NCBI RefSeq assembly: GCF_002575655.3
Contig: NC_053035.3
Location: 380,533,792-380,597,791, forward strand
Length of the DNA: 64,000 bases
Direction: 5' to 3'
Origin: Aegilops tauschii subsp. strangulata
Lineage: Eukaryota > Streptophyta > Magnoliopsida > Poales > Poaceae
Shown here: in pieces, positions 33,291 to 46,100 of the stretch
How positions within the stretch are numbered: position 1 is the first letter of the stretch
How the letters are laid out: the number at the start of each line of letters is the position of its first letter
Made by a program: the position numbers and the translations under genes
Notes under the pieces: model-generated
Databases searched by the model: none
What the model saw: the letters and a program-made list of their open reading frames with translations, nothing else
Told to the model about the DNA's origin: nothing

Positions 33291-33968
33291 TAAACCTGGG
33301 AATAGTTTGAGATCCAAACTAAAACCAGTCCAGTCTATAGGAATACACGCCGCACATCCAAACCAAACCAAACTATATATGCTCTTCATCCAACCCAGTC
33401 CAACCATTTCCAACTTTTGGATTGAACCCACAGGTTCAAGCCGTGGGCAAAGCCATATGAGAAGGCACGCCATGAATTAGATCAGACATGGAGAGGATGG
33501 GCTCCGGTCGGCTGCAGCGGCTGTTTGCTTTAAAGCACTAAAGCCTGGATCCTCCCGAGAGGAAACACGAACAAGTGCAAAGCTAGCCCAAGGAAGCTAG
33601 CACACAAGCAGGTTGATCGATTCTGTAGCCACACTGCACGTCTTTCCGTGTATAGAATACGTATGTATGTGAATCGTCTTGCAGCATGTGTGGGCAGCAG
33701 CAGCAAAGTTTGATGGCGTCTCGGAAGTTTGGCAGAGCGGGAAGCGGCGGCTTAGACTAGTCGATTGATTTGGTCTCAAACCATAGTTTGCACTTATTTT
33801 GAACTGAGAAATCTGAACCCAACCCAAACCTATCCAGTCCATTCTTAGGCACAACCCAAACCAAACAGAATTGATTTCCATCTCAAACCAGTACAGACCA
33901 AACCTATAGATACCAAATTAAAAATCAATCCAGAAACTAAGTTTCAGTCCAAACTATTGCCAGGCTTA
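33291..33968. mobile_element. Small hAT-like non-autonomous element
   Basis: 678 bp. The left end reads taaacctgggaatagtttg and the reverse complement of the right end reads taagcctggcaatagtttg (17 of 19 equal). Flanks are cgtacggg (33283-33290) and tgtacggg (33969-33976), an 8 bp target duplication with one change, which fits the hAT superfamily. Both ends are rich in ccaaacc/caaacc phrases in inverted relation. No transposase frame is present, so it depends on a source element elsewhere. Class is inferred from duplication length and TIR form; the exact family is unknown. Confidence 0.75.
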
Positions 33969-33976
33969 TGTACGGG

Positions 33977-34319
33977 GCACTAAAGGATCGAACCGTGCAA
34001 CGACTTCCAAAACATTGTATTTGTCGTTCTAACAACACATTTATTCAACCAACAAATGAAACATGCTACTGATTGTACATTGAAAAAAGCTGCAGCAGCA
34101 ACCAGGGCTGGGGGTGCAACAGAAGCAGTAAGCAGGCCAGAAGAGTAAAGATGCAGTTCTCTCTTCCAAACCAAACATCAGCCATCATTACAAAAGGGCT
34201 ACCAAAAAAACAATTGTATGCATCAAACTAAATAAAGATCCTCCTACACCAAGTGTACACATCTAACTAACTGGCTCAGTTAGACGTTACTATTTATTAA
34301 GCTATGGTGATTGGAAGAA
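33977..34319 (-). other. Candidate 3' untranslated region of a minus-strand host gene
   Basis: On the minus strand the sequence looks like a plant 3' UTR: T-rich, without long frames, and with aataaa (complement near 34030-34040, in gttgaataaatgtgttg) followed by sequence like that at cleavage sites. Another aataaa-like tttatttagt lies near 34230. The Copia element begins at 34320; beyond it (48194-48689) minus-strand exon-like pieces occur. I therefore suspect one gene split by the Copia insertion. No protein is encoded here. Confidence 0.4.
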
Positions 34320-35826
34320 TGTAAGTGCATCTAGTGCCCCTTAGTGATTTTGGTGTATTGAAGACTTATAGGTTAAGGGACTAATGTGTTTGTGAGTGTA
34401 CATAGGCCTATAAGACTATGAGGAGTTTGATATTTACAGAGAAAGTCGACCCCTAAAAATGAATGTCTTCAATTGAAGACTTTGGATTTCTGAAGACTTT
34501 CTGAAGACTTTGAAAGTGAAGAAATTGGTGTGACCGTCAAGACTTGGATTTCATACAAGGAACATGAAGCGTGAAGACTTTTGTTTTCGTAGTTTCATTT
34601 TCTCTTTCTTGAGTCATAGGAAACACTGTACTGTTAAAAGGGGTCGAGGAAATACTAAGGAAAAGTTTCCAAGTGATGCTCAACTCAAAATCCTACACCT
34701 ACCCAATCCTTTCGAGTGAAGCCATTGGAAATCTCATACATTTCAGTCAATTTCTTCAGTGACAGAGACGAAGATCTTCTGGTCTCTGAGAATTTCTTCT
34801 GACTGAGGAGTTAGGAATTCGCCAGTGCGGATTGCCTAAAAGTGAGGAACATGATAGCCCTGAGGAATTTGATAGTCAAATTTCCGACCGTTGCTGTGCT
34901 ATGCGCCAGCTGTCCCAAAATATCTTATCCACCTAACGGTCATATCATTGAAGGGCATTTATGTCTTATCATGTCGGGCTGCTCCCTAGGCTATAAATAG
35001 CCGCCCCCTACAACCACTAGCTGGTTGGCTGCTCCACGAGAAACTGGCACTTGTCATTGAGAGCATCCCATCCTCCGAGAACTTTGAGTGAAAATCATCA
35101 AGTGAGGAAAACCCAAACCCAAACACCTACAAACCCAAAGTGATTGAGCATCACTGAAGAGATTGATCCTGCGTGGATCCGACGCTTGTTACCTTTGAAG
35201 ACTGTGCATCTTCCAAACGGTTAGGCGTCATGGTCTAGAGCATCCAAGAGGAAATTGTGGATCGCCGAGTGACCGAGTTTGTGAAGGTTTGCAAGTCACC
35301 TGAAGACTTACCACGAGTGATTGGACGAGATCTGTGTGACCTTAGTTCAAGGAGAATATGGTGAGGACTATGTGTCCGGGACTGTGTGCCCTCAGGTTTA
35401 AATACCTAGCTGCTCCAACCAGATGTACAACTGTCACAGCAGTTGGAACTGGTCTACCAAATCATTGTCTTCACCAAGCTAACTGGTTCTATTTCCTGAA
35501 CTCCTCCATTTCATCATTACTGTGTTGTGTACTTGTTCATATCTGTTTGAAGACTTTGACTGAAGACTTCCTCAATTTCCTCAGTTCAATTTCTTTAGTG
35601 TGTTTGTCTTCTTCCTGTTTATCCTGTGTTTACGCTTTCTGTACTCCGTGCTTGTTTTCATTTCATCATGATGACCATGCTAATGTTCTGCTATGTTTGC
35701 ATCTGAGTACTTATTCCGCTGCAAGTAGTTCTTCGCTAAGGAATTTCCTCATCCTGAAATTCCTCAGTGAGGAATTTCTAAAAATCGCCTATTCACCCCC
35801 CCTCTAGTCGACTTAACACACTTTAA
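34320..35826 (+). repeat. 5' LTR of the Copia element
   Basis: 1,507 bp beginning TGTAAGTGCATC. Its end is ctttaa at 35826 where the partner LTR has ctttca, so the terminal CA has changed to AA. A promoter with tataaatag lies at 34992-35000. It carries many gaagact and ttcctca words, as does the whole element. The frame at 35358-35807 is a chance ORF that also occurs in the 3' LTR (47665-48174). Confidence 0.9.
34992..35000 (+). promoter_or_regulatory. TATA box in the Copia 5' LTR
   Basis: TATAAATAG in ggctataaatagccgcc, a strong plant TATA box, in the segment that the 3' LTR has lost. Transcription from here would give the genomic RNA of the element. Confidence 0.75.
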
Positions 35827-35828
35827 AT

Positions 35829-35840
35829 TGGTATCAGAGC
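35829..35840 (+). other. Primer binding site, initiator tRNA-Met
   Basis: TGGTATCAGAGC, two bases after the 5' LTR; complementary to the 3' end of plant initiator tRNA-Met, the standard Copia primer. Confidence 0.93.
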
Positions 35841-35893
35841 AAGGTACTCCCTTGTTTTGTGTGATTTTGGTTTAACCACCTAGAGTTTTAGTT

Positions 35894-38660
35894 ATGTCGA
35901 CTGCAGGTATGATCAAGGTCTCTGCTGGGTGTCCTACCTTCGATGGGACGGACTACCCCTACTGGAAGAATAAGATGCGTATGCATCTTGAGGCAATTGA
36001 CAACGATATCTAGTATGTTGTGGAGAATGGCATTCCCACTGTCTCACCTTCCCTGAACGCTACTGATGTGAAGAGATTCAAGCAACTCGATTCTCAAGCG
36101 AAGAACATCATATGTGGCCATCTGAGCAAAGGGCAGTATGGCAGAGTGCGTGCTTTGGAGACAGCTAAGCTCATCTGGGATAGGCTGTCCAAGGTCAATG
36201 AAGGAGTCTCAACACAACGTGACTCTCGTGTTGACGTTCTTCGCAATCTCTTCAACCGCTTCAAAAGACTCGACAATAAAAATGTTCAGCAAACCTTCGA
36301 TCGCCTCACTGACATCTCAAATGAGCTTCAAGCACTTGGTGCCACTGACATCACCACCATGAGGTGGTGAAGAAATTGCTGATACCGCTTGATTCCTCAT
36401 TTGATACCCTTGCACTGATGATACAAGAACGTGGAGACTACAAGTCACTTGATCCCGCTGATATCCTCAAGAGGCTAAACACTAATGAGTTCGAGCTTGC
36501 TGAGAAGAGAGATCTCTATGGACCAAGCTATGGTAGATCACGAGCTGTGAAGGCCAAGGCAGTATCTGAATCTGAAGGTGAGGATTCTGGTAGCGGCCTT
36601 GGTGATCCTGAAGAACTGAGCCAGGAGCTAGCAATGCTCGTAAGGAAATTCCAGAAGTTCTCAAGACGTGGTCGCTTTGGAAAATCCTCAAGAAGTGATG
36701 ATTCCTCATCCCGTGACTACAAGAAGAGGCTGTGCCACAAATGCAAGAAACCTGGTCACTACATTCAAGATTGTCCTCAGTGGGAAAATGAATCAAAGAA
36801 GAAGAAATACAAGGACTATAGTTTTGATGACTCAAAGAAGAAGAAGAAATCTTCAAAGTCTTCATCATCAAAGTCCTCGAAGTCTTCATCTCACAAGAAG
36901 AGCAGCTCTAAGAAGGCTCGGGCATTCATTGGCAAGGAAATGGACTCTGAAGCTGAATCTGAGGAACATGATGAAGAGGAGGCATCTGAGGAGTCAGAAT
37001 CTGGTGTGGCGAACTTAGCCCTCACTACTGCGTTCGTTAGCAAGTCCATCTTCAACTCTGAGGAGAATGACTTCCTCAACAAGGCTGATGGCGGAGATGA
37101 TGGCTACGTTCCCACCTATTGCTTCATGGCAAAGGGTGCCAAGGTACTCAAATATCCCTCCTCTGAATCATCTGAGGATGAATCTGATGAAAACCTCAAG
37201 CCCAGCTACTCTAAACTTGCTAAGATTGCTGTGAAACAACAAAAGGCTTTTTAATAGTTTCAAAATATGCTAGACAAAAGTGATGATATGTTGAGTGAAG
37301 AAATGGATCGCACTAAAACTTTGACTGAAAATCTTTAGAGACTTCAGTCTAAGTTTGATAACCTTCAAAGTCATCATAACACTCTCTTATCTGATCATGA
37401 GAAGCTTTCTTATGAATTTCTTCAATGAAAGCAAGATCTTGAGAAGCTAAGGGTGAGTTATGAAGATCTTCAGAAGGAGCGTGATTCATTACTTGCTCAA
37501 CAAATCAGCGCTGCTCAGGAAGAATTTATTCCACCATGTTTGAAGTGCATTGAACGTGAATCTGCTAATTCTTCACCTGAATGTTCAAATGCTTCTACTG
37601 TTACAATTTTTCAACTGTCTATGCTATCACTAATTCCTCATCTGAGGATATTGCTAGTATGACTGACAATGCAGGGCTGAAGGAATTTTATAAGACAGGC
37701 ATGTACAAAAGCCTCAAAGGGCATCGGGCTCTTTGTGATGTGCTTAAAAAGCATATCCTCAACAGGAACCCTAGGAAAGAGGGTATTGCCTTTGAGAGGA
37801 AACTCAATGCTGATGGGACATACTAGAAGCCTGAGCAGTATCCCAAAACTTCATTGGTTGCTGCGAAGGGACCTCCAGTAGATCTATCTACTTTATCTGG
37901 CTTCACATGTGAATCTCCTCATTCTTCTGATGAGTCATTTGACTCCAACTATAAACTGTTCAAAAATCATAATGGTGACGTACTTGCTAGATATGTTGGC
38001 ACTAACTGCAGGAACGGCTCTCCTATGAAGAAAATCTGGGTTCCCAAAAGATGCCTTGAAAGTCTTCAGGTGAATGTCATCATGATGTCACCTGTGAAGA
38101 ATAGGAACCCCAGATCAAATTCTTCATATGGATCCAAGTCGTCATATGGACCAAATTCCTCACGTGGATTAAATTCCTCAAAAGGATCAAAGTCCTCATA
38201 TGAACATCATCGTGCTAACACTTCTGTTTCGTAGGGAAGAACTAAGGGCTATGAATATGAGCACTATTCTTCTAATAATTATGTTCATAAGTCCTCCAAG
38301 AATTTCTCTGCTTATTCATATGCTTACCCTAACTCCTCTTATGTGAAGCGAAGTGGGCTGGCTTCTATGCCACCTTTCTCTTATGGAGCTCGCAAAATGA
38401 TGAACTCTTTGCCACCCATTCAGATGTGGGTGGTGAAGAAAAAGAACTAATCTCTTATGCAGGGTCAGGTCTCCAAGCGCACTTAACGTTTGAAGAATTT
38501 GCTGGAGACCTGAAAATGCCTGAAAGGACGCAGGCTAATCATGAAGAAATGAATCCTCATTTCTCACGTCCTCATACTGCTTTATCTGTTCTATTTCTTG
38601 ATGAAATTGATCTGATGAAATTGATGTCAAATTCTTCACTGATGAAGTATATGAGTTCGT
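35894..38660 (+). pseudogene. Copia Gag (nucleocapsid) coding region, broken
   Basis: Gag starts at ATG 35894 (MSTAGMIKVS) with the UBN2/Copia-type capsid segment: FDGTDYPYWKNKM, then KLIWDRLSKVNEG. An in-frame TAG at 36011-36013 follows codon 39, most likely from TGG. The frame shifts near 36360 and continues at 36364-37254 with a CCHC zinc knuckle CHKCKKPGHYIQDC (36733-36774) and a Lys/Ser-rich tail, then a TAA and a TAG at about 37252. Later pieces in two frames (to about 38660) are Ser-rich and hold an 18 bp repeat at 38121-38210; such a long Gag C-terminus is usual for SIRE elements. The protein would package element RNA. At least four lesions prevent a full product. Confidence 0.88.
38121..38210 (+). 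repeat. 18 bp coding tandem repeat in the Copia gag tail
   Basis: Five diverged 18 bp units encode six-residue repeats of the form Ser-Ser-Tyr-Gly-x-Lys/Asn (SSYGSK, SSYGPN, SSRGLN, SSKGSK, SSYEHH). The unit preserves the frame. Its number probably differs between element copies. Confidence 0.75.
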
Positions 38661-39960
38661 AAGTTGCACTAATTCATCTGCAGGATGATCTACCCAAAGC
38701 CACTGAGTGGGTCCTCGATAGTGGATGTACGAATCACATGACTGGTGACAAGAATCTTTTGATGGATGCTCCCTTATCTCCATCGCATCTGAAGCATATC
38801 ACCTACGCTGACAAAGGAAAAAAGCAAGGTACTGGGTCTAGGTAAGGTTGCGATCTCAAAGGATCGACACATGGACAAAGTCATGCTTGTCGAGTCCTTA
38901 GGATTCAACCTCATGTCAGTCTCAATGCTTTGTGATCTTTATATGGTTGTTATCTTTGGCAAGTATCGTTGTGTTGTGATCATGGAAGCTGACAATTCCA
39001 AAGTCTTTGAAGGCTTTAGGAGAGGAGATCTGTATATTGTTGATTTCTCTACAGCACCATATGTCTACTTGCAAAAGCTTCAGAACGCTGGCTATGGCAT
39101 CGACGACTTGGTCATGCCGGCATGAGGAACCTGCACATGCTTGCGAAGAAGCAGCATGTCATTGGCATTGAGGATGTCAAAATGCTCAAGGATCACTTGT
39201 GCGGAGCCTGTGAAGCTGGAAAGATGACCAAGGCCAAGCATCCAGCGAAGACTATCATGACTACCACTCGACCATTTGAATTGCTTCACATGGATCTCTT
39301 TGGTCCTAACCACTATTCTGCATTCACAAATGAAGCATCTCTATATGGTTTTGTTATTGTTGATGACTACTCTCGTTACACATGGGTGCATATTGTCACT
39401 TATAAACGTGAAATGCAGGAAGTTTTCAAACGATTTGCCTCGAGGGCTTCAGAAGTGACAACGGAACTGAGTTCAAGAATACTGGTCTTGATGACTATCT
39501 TGATGAACTTGGTATTACTCATGAGTTATCTGCTCCTTATGCTCCTCAGCAGAATGGCGTCATGGAGCGCAAGAATAGGACTCTTGTTGAGATGGCTCGC
39601 ACTATGCATGATGAATACAAGACACCTCGTCACTTCTGGACTGAGGCAATTGATACTGCGTGCCACATCATCAACAGGGTATATCTTCACAAATTCTTCA
39701 AGAAGACTGCATATGAACTCCTCATAGACAAGAAACCCAATGTGAGTTATTTCAAAGTCTTCAGTGCTAAATGTTGGTTTAGAGATCCTCATCACAATTC
39801 TAAATTTGCATCGAAAGCACATGAAGGTTTTATGCTTGGTTACGGAAAGGACTCTCACACCTACAGAGTCTTCAACAACGTTCACCACAAGGTTGTTGAA
39901 ACGTTAGATGTGCAGTTCGATGAAACTAATGGCTCACAAAGAGAGCACCTACCTCCTGTG
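38661..39960 (+). pseudogene. Copia pre-integrase and integrase region, broken
   Basis: Starts with a protease-like WVLDSGCTNHMTG (near 38708), the Copia aspartic protease loop with Asp-Ser-Gly, then the GAG pre-integrase segment (KDRHMDKVMLVESLGFNLMS) and the zinc-binding part ending HLCGACEAGK. The catalytic core has Asp in LLHMDLFGP (near 39288), Asp in a SDNGTEF block (near 39456) and Glu in NGVMERKNR (near 39567). Relative to the family a short piece is missing just before the second Asp (near 39440), with a frame change, and a frame change occurs near 39120. The enzyme would integrate the cDNA; this copy is not functional. It passes without a stop into RT in the frame 39562-40731. Confidence 0.88.
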
Positions 39961-41806
39961 CTAGATGAACAATCTCCTAAGGAAACCATCAAGTTCAAGG
40001 CCACTGAGGATGTCATTCCTACCGAAGAATCTGCCGAAGAAGTCATTCCAGAACGTGAAGAACATCATGCTAATGCACCTGAGGAAAATGGTGCTGAAGA
40101 AAATGCTGACCCAATTCCTCGACAACAGCCCGCTCATCCTCGTGTTGCAAATGTAGTGCAGATTGAGAAAATCATCAGCGACTTCAACATACCAGGTCAT
40201 CTCACACGCTCAAAAGCTTCACATTTCTCTAACTTCTGTGGGCACTTTGCCTTCGTCTCTATCACAGAGCCCACTAAGGTAGATGAAGCATTTCTGGAGC
40301 CTGAGTGGATTCAAGCTATGCAAGAAGAATTACATCAGTTCGAGCTCAACAACGTCTGGGAACTTGTCAAACGTCCAGACCCTCACAAGCACAATATCAT
40401 TGGCACAAAGTGGATCTACCACAACAAGCAAGATGAAAATGGCCTTGTGGTGAGGAATAAGGCACGACTTGTAGCTCAATGCTACACACAGGTTGAAGGA
40501 ATTGATTTCGACGAAACTTTTGCACCTGTTGCTAGACTTGAGGCTATTCACATATTACTTGCTTATGTTAACCATCATGACATCATCTTATATCAAATGG
40601 ATGTGAAAAGAGCATTCCTCAATGGTAAGCTTGAGGAAGAAGTATATGTTGCTCAACCCCCAGGTTTTGAAGATCCAAAGCATCCTGACAAAGTCTTCAG
40701 ACTCAACAAGGCCCTATATGGCCTCAAGTAGGCCCCTCGGGCGTGGTATGATACTTTGAAGGAATTCCTCATGAAGAAAGGCTTCAAACCCGGTTCACTT
40801 GACCCAACTCTTTTCACTAAATCTTATGATAGTGAATTGTTTGTGTGCCAAATATATGTTGATGATATCATTTTTTGCTGTACTGACCAACTTTATAGTG
40901 GAATTTGCCTATATGATGAGTGAAGATTATCAAATGTCTATGATGGGAGAATTGAAATTCTTATTCGGTCTTCAAATTCGTCAACAGCGCAATGGTATAT
41001 TCATATCTCAGGAGAAATACCTCAAGGATGTATTGAGGAAATTCGGCATGCAAGATTGCAAAGGCGTCAAAATCCATATGCCCACAAATGGCCATCTATG
41101 CACTGATGAAAATGGTATTGACTTTGATTAAAAGGTATACCGCTCCATGTTTGGTTCTTTATTGTATTTATGTGCATCTAGGCCAGATATTATGCTTAGT
41201 GTTTGCATGTGTGCCTGCTTTCAAGCTACAGCAAAGGAATCACACCATAAGGCTGTCAAGCATATTCTTCGATACCTAGCGCACACACCAACACTTGGAT
41301 TATGGTATCCCAAGGGCTCGGCTTTTGATATCATTGGATATTCAGACTTTGACTATGCTGGTGACCGTGTGGACCGCAAGTCAACATCAGCAACATGCCA
41401 TTTCCTTGGACGATCCTTAGTATGTTGGTCCTCGAACAAACAGAACAACGTATCACTGTCTACTTCTGAAGCTGAGTACATTGCTACTGGTTCATGCTGT
41501 GCACAATTGCTATGGATGAAGCAAACCCTCAAGGACTATGGCATCAACCTTAAGAATGTGCCTCTCTACTATGACAATGAGAGTGCCATCAAGATTGCTC
41601 ATAACCCACTTCAGCACTCGAAGACAAAGCACATTCAGATTCGTCATCATTTTCTTCGTGATCATGTGTTGAAGGGAGACATCTCCATCGAGCACGTGAA
41701 GACTGAAGAACAGCTAGCCGATATCTTCACAAAGCCCCTGGATGAGAAGAGATTTAGCAAGTTGCGCTGTGAGCAAAATATCTTAGAATCTTCAAATGTC
41801 CTTTGA
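39961..41806 (+). pseudogene. Copia reverse transcriptase and RNase H, broken
   Basis: After a low-complexity linker, the RVT_2 domain begins near 40300 ([18 protein letters not shown]), with [27 protein letters not shown] and [22 protein letters not shown] at 40729-40731 interrupts ALYGLK, probably from CAG. The catalytic box YVDDIIF is present near 40855, with frame damage just after it. The RNase H part (41290-41806) has Asp in GYSDFDYAGD, Glu in SEAEYIATG and Asp in YYDNESAIKIAHNP, and ends with the usual QLADIFTKPL block before the stop at 41804. This would copy the RNA into DNA. The catalytic residues remain, but the frame is split at least three times. Confidence 0.9.
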
Positions 41807-43104
41807 AAAGGACACACATCCTAACACTTATGCAAAATTGATGACTTAGATGTGCAACACACGAAGTAACGTTTTTCTTCAATAAATGAAGACTAACCTT
41901 CTAAGTGTGAAGAAATTAACAAAGAATTTGATTCTCGGAGCCCTACGACAATTGTACGCGGTGTCTGAAATCATCATTCTTATACGATGGGTCTCGCCAC
42001 CACCAAAAGTTGAAAATCTTCTTGAGTTTTTCTTCATTATGAATTTCCTCAGTTGTTCGATTTCCTCAATTTTGCAATGTCTTCACCTTTTCCGTCGTTG
42101 TTCTTCATTGGCTATAAATATATATATGACTTTATGTCCTCTACAACATTCACTTATTGCTATTTCTTCAAGTTGCTTTTTCTGCTAAGTGAATGTGATC
42201 GGACCCTTACCCCTCTATGCTAAACTCAACCCAGTCTATTCACAAATTCTCCATGTGTGTTCTATTTGAAACTCGTTCAAAATCTTAACTATCTCCTTGT
42301 CAGCTGAAGAATTTGCGAATGAAACTTTAAAATTATCTTATCTGAATTTTCGGCGTTTGCTGCTCAAACCGTTCCACATTCCACAATAAGATTATCTTAT
42401 TCACCCACGATCTCGCACGATCGCCACCTCTCAGTACGTGGGTGACACATGTCACGCGAATGAGAAGGTTCAGGGGCACGTTCGTCCTATTTCCTTGGGT
42501 GAACAGTTTTTCACCACGGCTATAAATACCCCTCCCTTCCTCACTTCGCTTTTATTCCGCTCGACCTCGCTCCCTCGCTCGAGCTCTCAAAACCCTAGCG
42601 CCACCGCTACTTCCATCGTCGCTGGTGAGGAAGAGCTTCACTGCCTCGACCTCGTCACCGTCGTACTCGCACCGGCCGCAGATTTCCTCACTCCGCCGCC
42701 GCCATAGCTGTCTTCCTCTGCCAAGTTAGGGTGTGGAAGATCTGTACTGACGAACTTCCAAATCTACACTTCCCAGTTCGTCGTGTTCTTCGTCAAGTGT
42801 AATTAAAAGTTACTTTTACTGCCCTTTTTGATTCTGATGTTTTCTACAAATTCTTCAAAAGGTGTTTATTCTTCAATTTCTTCACACAGTAAACACCTCA
42901 CATAACATTTGTGCTTGATCTGTTTCCTCAATTGTGTGAATTTTCAATCTGTAAAACTCTGGAACCTATGTCAAAGAACGCTTAGTGAATTTTTTCAAGA
43001 CTCATCTTGTCAAATTCCTCAAACTTGTTCTTTTTGCAAAAACTTCTGAGAACGCATATGACCTCTCCAAATTCTTCGCAACTATATTCTGTTCACAGGT
43101 ACAC
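41807..43104. other. Spacer with promoter-like leader before the envelope-like gene
   Basis: 1.3 kb between RNase H and the extra gene. It has two TATA-like boxes, at 42113-42126 (tataaatatatata) and 42521-42530, the second followed by a CT-rich, GC-rich leader with aaaccctagcgccaccgct, the look of a plant 5' UTR. A possible intron follows: AT-rich sequence from about 42790 to an acceptor ttcacag at 43098, directly before the start codon. The frame at 42438-42707 is probably part of this leader and not a gene. Confidence 0.55.
42521..42530 (+). promoter_or_regulatory. Candidate internal promoter of the Copia envelope-like gene
   Basis: TATAAATACC in cacggctataaataccc, followed within 40-60 bases by a CT-rich initiator-like stretch (ccttcctcacttcgctttt). 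It is placed about 580 bp before the ATG of the extra gene. Activity is inferred from sequence form only. Confidence 0.5.
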
Positions 43105-46100
43105 ATGTCTGCTGCTGGATCTCTAGGTTCTCATCAACTTAACTCATTTGTAGCGTTCCTCGAAGAGAAGTTGCACACCTCTTCAGAGATTTCTATTGTT
43201 CAGATTCCTCAGCTGAAGAAAATGGCTAACGACAAGAAACCTCAGAAGGGAGGAAAGAAATTGGAAGTCAATACAGCATTTGAAATTCCTGAGGATATCT
43301 ATGATGAATATTGCACTCCTGATGTGGCCAAACATGTCAAGGAGACCAAGAATGAGCGCAAAGTGCACATTCAGAGGATAGAGAGGAGATGGGCCAGAGA
43401 ATGGATGGAATATCGCTATGTCACTCCCAAGTACATGAAGAAATTCGTTGTACGCCCTCCATGCCCAAGACCTCCATTGGCACCTGGCCAAGAAGCTGAT
43501 CCTCTAGCATCAGAAGAGGTGAAGAATTTCCAAAGGAATGGGCTAAGCGTCAAGCCAAGCTGGCCAAAGTGGCGAAAGAAGCAGTGAAGAAACTCAATGA
43601 AGACTCTTCTGCTGCTGCGGTTGAGGCCTCTGCAAGCAAGCCTAAGAAGGCCATGGCAAAGAAGCCCGCATTCAAGCCCAGGACTTCTGCACCAATGTCC
43701 TCACAGCCAAGCTCATCTGCAATGCGCTCACGGCCCAGCTCCGCAAAGCCCTCACGGAAAATTCCTCAAGCTGCACCAGCTCCTCCAAAGTCCTCAGCTC
43801 CTCCTCCAAAATCCTCAGCACCTGTGCATCCCGCCTCGTGCCAAAGGACAACAAGCATCTCTATTGCCTCAGGAGCCTGTGCAAGTTCTTCGGCTCCTCT
43901 GCATTCCTCAACTGGCCCCACTCTGCTGAAGACTAAGGCCACTGCTGGACAAGGTTCTCGACCAAGTCCTCACAAAAAGCAGGTTGCCTTCCAAGTACCG
44001 TCTGATGACGATGAAGCTGATGATGAGGAACTCGCTGAAATCATCAGAGACAGGCAGCACAGGGCCGCTAGAGCCAAAGGCAGTAATGTGCCATTGATGC
44101 TGGATCCAAAGTTGATCCTCGACTTCATCGACTTGTGGCACAAGGACCCCAACACACCTCTGCCTGAGATGAACCTCACTCCTGGTCAAAGTCATGTGTT
44201 GACTACCTTCATTGATGAGGATAAATGGAAATATGAACAGGGGAGGAAGGTGAAGAAAGCACAGTACAAGAAAGAGCGCTTTCTGAAGAAAAACGTGTTG
44301 AAGCTTTCACCTGAAGAACTTGTATCTCTGCAATCGGAGATCAAGAGTCTAAGTGATGAATTTGATCGCTGCTATGCTGACTGGCTTGGAGCCAAGGTCA
44401 GATTTGTGAAGTTATCTGAGAAATTCACTACCAATGTTGCTGCCCCAACGCAACAAGAAATTCCTCAGGCTGAAGCATCTACTCAGCCTACTGAAGAACA
44501 TGCCAGCACCGCTGATGAAAATCATGCTGCTGATGAAACTGCTAGTACCAGGGCTGATGACTGCATTCCAGCCGCTGATGAAATTGCGAGGGCAACCGCA
44601 TCAGTTGTGCCTGAAGAAAATGAACCAATTTCCTCTGCTCCTCCTGCACCTACACCAAGTCCAATTCTTCCTTCTGCATCAGATGCGAAGAAGACCAAGG
44701 CTGCGGAGCGTGCTGCAGTGAAGAAAAGGAAAGCATCAACTTCATCAGAATCTTCAGCTGCAAAGAAGATGAAGAAATTGACAAGCTCTTTTGAGAATCG
44801 CATTGATGTTGTTCCCGTCTCAAGCATGCCATCAAAGGAACTCATTCCCTTTGGTGAAGACTATGCGATCCCAAGAGGATCCGATGAAGATATTCCTTCT
44901 GCTACTTCTTTAGAGTAGTTGGATGAAGCAATTGAAGTGAATAATATCCCTTCAACCCCAGTCGTGTCCTCGCCAGTGCCTCAGTTCACAGCTGAAGAGG
45001 CAGGCGTTGAAGAAGTGAGTGAAGAAGATGAGGACGTGGACATTGGGAGTACAATACCTATGATGAATGAAGACTTTCAGGAAAGTCAGCACCCCAACTC
45101 TCCTTTGTTCACGCCACTGCAACAAATTCCTCAGTCCCCAGTACATACTGAAGTTCACATGGGCTCTGAAGAACCTTGCACCACTCCGTCCATTCATGAC
45201 GAGATTCCAGCCACTAGTGCTGATGAAATTGCTGCTGAAGAATTGAAGAACCAGGCTGCAACTGAAGAAGAAACTGAAACTCCTCAGCCTGTGGTTCTTG
45301 AGATTGAAATTCCTAAGGTTGTGATGCAATTGACTGACACTCCTCAGCCCAAGCCAAAGGATCATTTCTCTAAGAAGAAAAAATTCAAGGCTGATGACTT
45401 CTTTCACGAGCATGTGTTCTTCACAGATTACAATCCATATGACTCTGCTCGTCTTAGAAGGAAGCATTTCTAGACTGCCAGCCAAGCCAACTTCTATTCT
45501 TCACTGCTATTCAACAAAGACAAAGTCTTCGACCATGAGCATGTTCCTCACGTGGACATGGAATCACTGCCTTGCTTCACGCTAGTCCTCAGTGTTCTTC
45601 ATGACGCTGGACTGCTCAACTTCTGCACTGATATTGTTGATTGGAATGAAGAGCTAATTCTTCAGTTCTATGCAACGCTGCACATCACAGGAAATGCTGA
45701 AGATGTGAACTCTTGGGTATTGGACTAGATGACAGAAAATACTCACTTCAAAGCACCGGCCTCTGAATTGCTTCATGCCCTACCAGTCAGTCCTCCCCTT
45801 GAAGGTGCTCGTTGTATATATCATGAATCTGAGCTTACAGACCACTACATGCAAGTGTTGATGAAGCCGCTGAAGCCCGGTCAAGCCCCCGGGACCAAAT
45901 TCCTCGTGAAGGAATTGGAGTATGTGCCTCGGACTGTCTATCACATTCTGACTAAGACATTGAGTCCAATCAAAGGCCACGACTCTAATGAATAAGAGGT
46001 CGTTGGTATCATGAAGAATCTGCTATTCAACATCATTCATGGCGTTCCTGTCAACTACCATGGTTTCTTCATGAGGACTCTGGCCAATGTTGCATTATCT

